Assembly: GCA_029244465.1 (NCBI GenBank)
Contig: JAQWQN010000237.1
Location: forward strand, 1 to 10,159
Length of the DNA: 10,159 nucleotides
Direction: 5' to 3'
From: Pseudomonadales bacterium
GTDB taxonomy: Bacteria > Pseudomonadota > Gammaproteobacteria > Pseudomonadales > Azotimanducaceae
Positions 5,426-10,159 of the stretch are shown piece by piece. Both the position numbers and the translations under genes were made by a program. The notes under the pieces are model-generated. The model saw only the letters and a list, made by a program, of their open reading frames with translations, searched no databases and had not been told where the DNA came from. How positions within the stretch are numbered: the first letter of the stretch is position 1; each line of letters starts with the position of its first letter.

Positions 5426-8400
5426 TCAGGCATCTGCGCGGTAGCGAATCTTGAACATCATTGAGTAGAGCACAGGCACGAACAGCAGTGTCAGAAGGGT
5501 CGCAAATCCTAAGCCCACCATGATGGTGATCGACATGTTGACGAAAAATACGTCTTGCAGTAGGGGTATGAGACCAAGAATAGTAGTCGATGCCGCCATC
5601 AAAACCGGACGCAGGCGGCTGACTGTGCTGTCTAGAATCGCAGTCAACGGGTCAATGTCATCCGCTATCTGTTGATCAATTTCCTCGATCAAGACGATCG
5701 CGTTTTTGATCAACAAACCAATCAAACTTAAGGCGCCGAGGATAGACATAAAGTCAAACGCGCCATCAAACCCGAGTAAGCCGGCGGTTATCCCCACAAC
5801 GGCTAACGGCACGGTTAACCAGATGATCAATGGCTGACGTAGCTTTCCGAACAAAAGGATGCTCGTTAAAATCATCAGCAGAAATCCGACCGGTAGTACT
5901 TTAAACAAGCCGGCCTGAGCATTTGCTGAATCTTCGTATTCTCCTCCCCAACTCATCTCGTAGCCAGATGGCAACGTTATTTGCTCAATCTGAGGCCGCA
6001 GCCGATTGAACAAGGGCGTTGCCAGTTCTTCAGTTGAGTTACACGCAGCGATAATGGTCTGGATACGATTACGCCCACGTATAATGGTGTTTTCAAATTC
6101 AGTATCAAACCGGGTGACGACCTGAGAAATCGGGACCGACGCTCGCAAGGCCGGAGACCAAACACGTATATCCTGCATATTGGCCACGTCGGCTCGCTCG
6201 TCTGGGGGCAATCTGAGACGGATGGGTAATTTCCTAATGCCGTCGCGATACAAGCCAACGTCCTGGCCTTCATAGGCACCCTTTAAGGCAGACGCAACGT
6301 CCTCACGGTTGATACCCAATTGACGCGCGACGGCTTCATTGATGACAGGCCTGACTAACGCCACCGGCTGTCGCCAGTCATCATTAATCTCCTTGGCCGC
6401 AGGATCTGTGCGCATAATCGCTTTCGCTTGAGCAGACAACGCCCGCAGCACGGCAGGGTCTGGTCCATGGAAGCGCGCTTCTATTTTGCTGTCTCTACCG
6501 GGACCAATGCGAAAGGCATTAATAATCGGCTGGACTTGCGGGAACTGGGCTTTGATGTGCTGCTCGACGTCTTCCCAGATCGGTCCAATTTGTTCTAGCA
6601 TTTCGGTCTTCACTAGAATTTGCGCATATCCGGGACTGGATTCTTTGGGTGAATAGGTCAGTGCAAACCGCGCGTCCCCACCGCCGACCAGCGACAACGT
6701 TGAATGCACCCCTTCCTGTTCGTTTAGGTAAGCGGCAATAGCCAATGCATCAGCACCTGTTGTGCGAATATCGGTGCCCTCTGGCTCCCATATATCAACG
6801 AAAAAGATGGGCGTGTTGGAATCAGGAAAAAACGCGTTCTTGATGAATCCGAATCCGAAAATAGACAGGCCGAACAAGGTTACGACCGACATCACTGCAA
6901 GTACTCGATAACGGATAACGCTTTTCAAGAACCCCCGGAAGGCTTTGAAAAGGCCCTTATCATACGGATTGCCCGCCTCGGCCGCGTTACTGTCCGCTTT
7001 GAGGAACATCGCGCAAAGTAGCGGCGTTGTGCTGACCGCTGTTACCCAGGACAGGGACAACGAAATCAAAATCACATAGTACAACGAACTTGCGAATTCG
7101 CCAGTGTTATCAGTCGACAAGCCGATTGCGGAAAATGCCAGGATGCCAATTACTGTGCCGCCCAGTAGGGGCCACATCGTTTTCGCGACCACCTCCCCCG
7201 CGGCTTTGGTCGCGTCCATACCTGCCCTGATGCGAATCAGCATACCTTCCGCCACGACAATGGCGTTATCGACCAGCATGCCAAGTGCGATCACAAGTGC
7301 GCCGAGAGAAATCCGCTGCAGTTCAATGCCATACAGGTTCATGAAAAACAAAGTACCGGAGACGGTTATCAGTAACACCGCGCCTATGATCATGCCAGTG
7401 CGCAGTCCCATGAAAGCCAACAGTACGACAATAACGATCGCAATCGCCTGCCCAACGCTGACGACGAATCCGGACACTGATTTATCGACCTCTGCCGGTT
7501 GGTTATAAATTACTTTTAGATCCATACCTACCGGGACCGTACTGGCTAATTCTTTGAACCGAGCCAGTAACACGTCGCCTACCGCCACCACATTTTCTCC
7601 CGACTGCATGGAAATGCCCAGCGTCAGCGCTGGAGCGCCATTGAAGTAAATCATTTTTTGGGGGACTTCTTCGTAGGCACGCCGAATTGTGGCGACATCT
7701 TTGAGGTAGACGAGCCGGCGTTCATCTGAACCGATAAGTACGTCTCCCATGGATTGCACAGAGGCAAACTCACCACTAGGCTCGATGCGTAGATAGCGAC
7801 CATTTACCGCCACATGGCCAGCATCTGCAACCACATTCTGTGACTGTAAAACGCTACTTATTTTCTGCACTGAAATGCCCAGTTCAGCCAACCGGGTGCG
7901 TGAAAGCTCAAGATAGACCACTTCTTTGCGCTCACCACCAATGGCCACTTTCTTAACGCCAGGGACTAAAGCGACTTGCTGCTTAAGCTGGTCAGCCGCG
8001 TCTTTCAAGTCCCGATAACTATAGTCCGGTCCCACCAGAGCGAGATAGACACCATAAACATCACCAAAATCATCAACCACCATGGGACCAATCACGCCTG
8101 GAGGTAGCTTTGCTCGCATATCCTGCAATTTTCGCCGCAACTCGTCGTAAATGTTCGGGAAATCTTCGGCGCGATATTGATCCTTGAACTCTATTGTTAA
8201 ATCCGACATGCCCGGGCGCGAAATTGACATCGGAATACGCTTGAGCTGGCCCATCAACTGCATCGCTTCTTCGATGTGATACGTGACTTCATCTTGCACC
8301 TGCTGTGCCGAGGCCCCTGGGTAAAGGGTAATCACTTTTGCTATCTTTATTGTAAAACTAGGGTCTTCGAGTTTACCGATTTGCTGAAAACCCCAAAGGC

Positions 8401-8473
8401 CGCCGGCCAGAAAGACCACGACAACAAGCCAGGAAATAACTTTGTTTTCGACTGAATAAGCGCCGATGTTCAT
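5426..8473 (-). CDS. RND efflux pump, inner-membrane permease subunit (AcrB/HAE-like)
   Basis: At 1015 residues this is full length for the RND drug-efflux family, which exchanges protons for substrate expelled through a tripartite channel. The N-terminus (MNIGAYSVENKVISWLVVVV) is the first membrane helix. The family's duplicated plan is clear: a helix, a periplasmic loop (about 35-335), a helix bundle with GMLVDNAIVVAEG (398-410), a second periplasmic loop (about 547-855) and a C-terminal bundle with GLLIKNAIVLIEE (919-931). D402 and K923 match the AcrB proton-relay Asp407 and Lys940, but the position of Asp408 is N403, as in a subset of RND pumps. The gene follows the membrane fusion gene by 27 bp with an AGGTAG-like site, so they form one operon. 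Specificity cannot be read; drugs, solvents or lipophilic compounds are likely. No outer-membrane channel gene is present. Confidence 0.95.
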   Translation of the reverse strand: MNIGAYSVENKVISWLVVVVFLAGGLWGFQQIGKLEDPSFTIKIAKVITLYPGASAQQVQDEVTYHIEEAMQLMGQLKRIPMSISRPGMSDLTIEFKDQYRAEDFPNIYDELRRKLQDMRAKLPPGVIGPMVVDDFGDVYGVYLALVGPDYSYRDLKDAADQLKQQVALVPGVKKVAIGGERKEVVYLELSRTRLAELGISVQKISSVLQSQNVVADAGHVAVNGRYLRIEPSGEFASVQSMGDVLIGSDERRLVYLKDVATIRRAYEEVPQKMIYFNGAPALTLGISMQSGENVVAVGDVLLARFKELASTVPVGMDLKVIYNQPAEVDKSVSGFVVSVGQAIAIVIVVLLAFMGLRTGMIIGAVLLITVSGTLFFMNLYGIELQRISLGALVIALGMLVDNAIVVAEGMLIRIRAGMDATKAAGEVVAKTMWPLLGGTVIGILAFSAIGLSTDNTGEFASSLYYVILISLSLSWVTAVSTTPLLCAMFLKADSNAAEAGNPYDKGLFKAFRGFLKSVIRYRVLAVMSVVTLFGLSIFGFGFIKNAFFPDSNTPIFFVDIWEPEGTDIRTTGADALAIAAYLNEQEGVHSTLSLVGGGDARFALTYSPKESSPGYAQILVKTEMLEQIGPIWEDVEQHIKAQFPQVQPIINAFRIGPGRDSKIEARFHGPDPAVLRALSAQAKAIMRTDPAAKEINDDWRQPVALVRPVINEAVARQLGINREDVASALKGAYEGQDVGLYRDGIRKLPIRLRLPPDERADVANMQDIRVWSPALRASVPISQVVTRFDTEFENTIIRGRNRIQTIIAACNSTEELATPLFNRLRPQIEQITLPSGYEMSWGGEYEDSANAQAGLFKVLPVGFLLMILTSILLFGKLRQPLIIWLTVPLAVVGITAGLLGFDGAFDFMSILGALSLIGLLIKNAIVLIEEIDQQIADDIDPLTAILDSTVSRLRPVLMAASTTILGLIPLLQDVFFVNMSITIMVGLGFATLLTLLFVPVLYSMMFKIRYRADA

Positions 8474-8500
8474 ATCTATGTCTACCTGCCTTCGTGGGTG

Positions 8501-9625
8501 TTAGCGCGCCGGGGATTGATCAAGTGTCGTCGCCTGTTCCGTCTGCGGGAGGATCGATACCGCCATGCCCTCGTCCAGGAAGGCGGCGCCAGCCGTCACA
8601 ATGCGCAAACCAGGTTCTATGCCGGCCACCAACTCGATCGCATTACCTGTCATCCGCCCGACCTGAACGGCGCGACCATGCACGGTCATGGAGTTTTCAT
8701 CCACTATCCACACTCGGGGCGACAATTCGGGATCACCCGTGACGGCGCTCAGAGGGACGTTATAGACCGAGCGCTCACCAGACATCGCCGGCGCGTCCAC
8801 TGTCACATTGGCCGTCATGCCCGGTAGCACAGTGACCTCGTTTGGTGCCGTCAGCGAAAAGGTGACCGCGAAGGTCTGCGTTTGGGCGTCTGCGCGCGTG
8901 GCTGCTTCTTTAAATTGCAACGGAAATTGGCGGTTCGAATCTGCATCAAAGGATGCCCACGCGTTTACCCGTTGGCGCCCATCTTCCGTTTCCTGTGGTT
9001 TGGGTAAGAGCAAAATAATGTTCTCGGGTACATCGATTTCGATTTCAAGTGAGCTCCGATCTATGATTGAATAAATCCTCTGGCCTGGACCCACTTCCTC
9101 AAAATTTTCAACATGACGTTGCGCGATCTGACCGTCAAACGGGGCGCGTAGTTCGGTCTGCTCAAGGTTCAAGTTGGCCTGCTTGAGCGCCGCATCCGCA
9201 GTTTTATAATTGGCTTCCACCTGATCGAAGTCGCGACGCGATATCGCCCCCTCTTCAACCAATTCCTGGCTACGGGCGTAATCTTTATTGGCTTGGTCCC
9301 ATTTGGCCTGGCGCTCGGCTAATGCAATTTCTACGTCCGCTTGGTCGAGTCGCGCCAAGACCTGATTTTGTGTAACGGTATTGCCTTCCTGCACGCGCAA
9401 TGCAGCGATGGTCCCACCCGCTCGGAAAGCCAAGTCTGCCCGCTTTGCGGACTCTACACGCCCCGGGAATTTTCGTATGCTGGCACTTGCAGGCCCGCCG
9501 ATCAGGGCGGTTTTGACCGGTCTTGCGACCGATCCTTGTTCTGAGACCGGCGCCTCCGCGCAGGACGCAACAATCAACACCGCTAAAAGTGCTATGCACG
9601 TAGACTCAACTAACTTGGATCGCAT
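8501..9625 (-). CDS. RND efflux membrane fusion (periplasmic adaptor) lipoprotein
   Basis: This 374-residue protein is the adaptor that couples the RND pump to an outer-membrane channel. The start ATG is at 9625, with GAGG just upstream. A type II signal peptide ends at lipobox V19-A-S-C22, so the protein should be lipid-anchored. A split biotinyl-lipoyl domain follows (about 64-95, FRAGGTIAALRVQEGNTV, and 155-190, TELRAPFDGQIAQR). These halves flank a coiled-coil hairpin at about 97-155, then come the beta-barrel (about 191-275) and the membrane-proximal domain (about 287-360). All HlyD/AcrA-type elements are present and there is no truncation. It is the first gene of the operon with the pump, and a nested dyad lies 49-88 bp upstream of its start. 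Confidence 0.94.
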   Translation of the reverse strand: MRSKLVESTCIALLAVLIVASCAEAPVSEQGSVARPVKTALIGGPASASIRKFPGRVESAKRADLAFRAGGTIAALRVQEGNTVTQNQVLARLDQADVEIALAERQAKWDQANKDYARSQELVEEGAISRRDFDQVEANYKTADAALKQANLNLEQTELRAPFDGQIAQRHVENFEEVGPGQRIYSIIDRSSLEIEIDVPENIILLLPKPQETEDGRQRVNAWASFDADSNRQFPLQFKEAATRADAQTQTFAVTFSLTAPNEVTVLPGMTANVTVDAPAMSGERSVYNVPLSAVTGDPELSPRVWIVDENSMTVHGRAVQVGRMTGNAIELVAGIEPGLRIVTAGAAFLDEGMAVSILPQTEQATTLDQSPAR

Positions 9626-9673
9626 GGTAACCTCAGGAATTAATCTTCTTTGAAAAAAGCGTTACTAGACAAA

Positions 9674-9713
9674 CGTCTGGGCGCTCAGCCCGTACGGGCG
9701 TACGCCACAGACG
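9674..9713. promoter_or_regulatory. Nested 40-bp dyad, candidate operator of the efflux operon
   Basis: Centred between 9693 and 9694, the outer arms CGTCTG (9674-9679) and CAGACG (9708-9713) and the inner perfect 12-bp palindrome GCCCGTACGGGC (9688-9699) share exactly the same axis. In all, 14 of 20 half-site positions are symmetric. It lies 49-88 bp upstream of the membrane fusion gene start, where a repressor of an efflux operon would bind. A second 8-bp palindrome GCGTACGC overlaps at 9698-9705. No T-tract flanks it, so a terminator is less likely. No regulator gene is in the window, and I could not define a confident -35/-10 pair. Confidence 0.45.
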
Positions 9714-9783
9714 ACTGTACTGCTTGAAGCCTCTATTTATTCGTTGCACGCCAACCCCGCTCGATCGGGACAGGAGGAATCAG

Positions 9784-10047
9784 TTAAAACGCCTGACGGT
9801 GAGCATAGACACACCAATGCCATCGCACAAGGTAGAGTGCGCGGCGGTAGTGGCTCGCCCGAACAACGTCAACCGACACCAAGCGTTGGTGCTGACCGAG
9901 CGACGAAATTTTACGGGTGAGCAGGTTCCGGGCCTCCGTCAGGATGAAACGATGGATGCCGAGTTCGGTCAATTCGATGAGCCGATCTAGGCAATAGGTC
10001 GGTGCTCCGCAGATGCCGAATTCATGCATGAATCTCGCAGACGACAC
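9784..10047 (-). pseudogene. Decayed C-terminal end of an LLM class (luciferase-like) flavin-dependent oxidoreductase
   Basis: The stretch read from about 10029 to 9925 gives HEFGICGAP-TYCLDRLIELTELGIHRFILT. This matches the conserved C-terminal block of luciferase-like monooxygenases (pattern F.I.GxPxxCxxRLxELxxLGxxRFxL). Upstream the frame is open only to a TGA at 10153-10155 and does not look like the family. A neighbouring frame there reads ILPVVRNYARVVCEIHA and stops beside the conserved block, as expected after a frameshift. Downstream of the block the sequence also stops resembling the family before TAA at 9784-9786. The GTG at 10047 has no clear ribosome binding site. I therefore read it as a gene remnant, based on motif memory alone; an intact gene extending out of the window in this frame is excluded by the stop. 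Confidence 0.4.
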
Positions 10048-10159
10048 GGGCGTAGTTGCGCACCACGGGCAGGATCGTACTAGGTATTTTTTGATCAGAT
10101 GGACCTGTTGATGAGTAACAACGAAACCCGAGTTAATGAGGGTTGGTAATCGTCACATT

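Noticed and set aside
7104..7508. Plus-strand frame of 134 codons
   Set aside because: It is a shadow of the conserved membrane-helix region of the RND pump gene on the opposite strand.
8498..8827. Plus-strand frames antisense to the membrane fusion gene
   Set aside because: The opposite strand encodes a complete adaptor protein; these frames have no independent support.
9772..9778. Perfect Shine-Dalgarno AGGAGGA on the plus strand
   Set aside because: No ATG, GTG or TTG follows at a usable distance; the nearest GTG is more than 20 bases away, so I treat it as chance.
9724..9990. Plus-strand frame of 88 codons
   Set aside because: The composition is not protein-like, and the minus strand carries a recognisable oxidoreductase motif over the same bases.

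Overview
This window most likely comes from a free-living, probably marine, gammaproteobacterium or a close relative. The evidence is lipoproteins of the DUF5666 and DUF4136 types, a lipoprotein-type membrane fusion protein paired with an RND pump, moderate GC content, and protein-level resemblance. No rRNA or tRNA gene is present, so this taxonomic placement is inference. There is no phage, integrase, transposase or CRISPR array. Most of the window is ordinary chromosomal gene content.

Left part (1-1463, + strand): the 3' end of a sugar phosphate isomerase/epimerase-like TIM-barrel gene, then seven tandem copies of a 15-bp unit, then a complete phytanoyl-CoA dioxygenase (PhyH)-family Fe(II)/2-oxoglutarate oxygenase. 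The two enzymes look like part of a small catabolic operon whose beginning lies outside the window. The repeat is in the isomerase reading frame directly after its TGA stop. It would encode (Ser-Val-Gly-Ala-Glu)n, and differences among the first six units fall only at third codon positions.

Middle part (1464-5418): a gene-free stretch of about 440 bp, an acidic six-repeat DUF5666 lipoprotein (+), a gene-free stretch of 400 bp with hairpins, and a DUF4136 lipoprotein (-). A divergent intergenic region follows, with two copies of GCGCACGTGC and a REP-like hairpin. The last gene here is a six-helix potassium-channel-like protein (+) that starts at TTG.

Right part (5426-9625, - strand): a two-gene tripartite-efflux operon, transcribed leftward. 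It encodes a membrane fusion lipoprotein and, 27 bp downstream, an RND inner-membrane pump; no outer-membrane channel gene is present. About 50-90 bp upstream of the operon lies a nested 40-bp dyad centred on the perfect palindrome GCCCGTACGGGC, a good operator candidate. Beyond it (9784-10152) is what looks like the decayed C-terminal end of a luciferase-like (LLM class) flavin-dependent oxidoreductase.

I did not find a convincing new multi-gene system. The observations most worth checking are the in-frame pentapeptide repeat behind a stop codon and the nested dyad upstream of the efflux operon.
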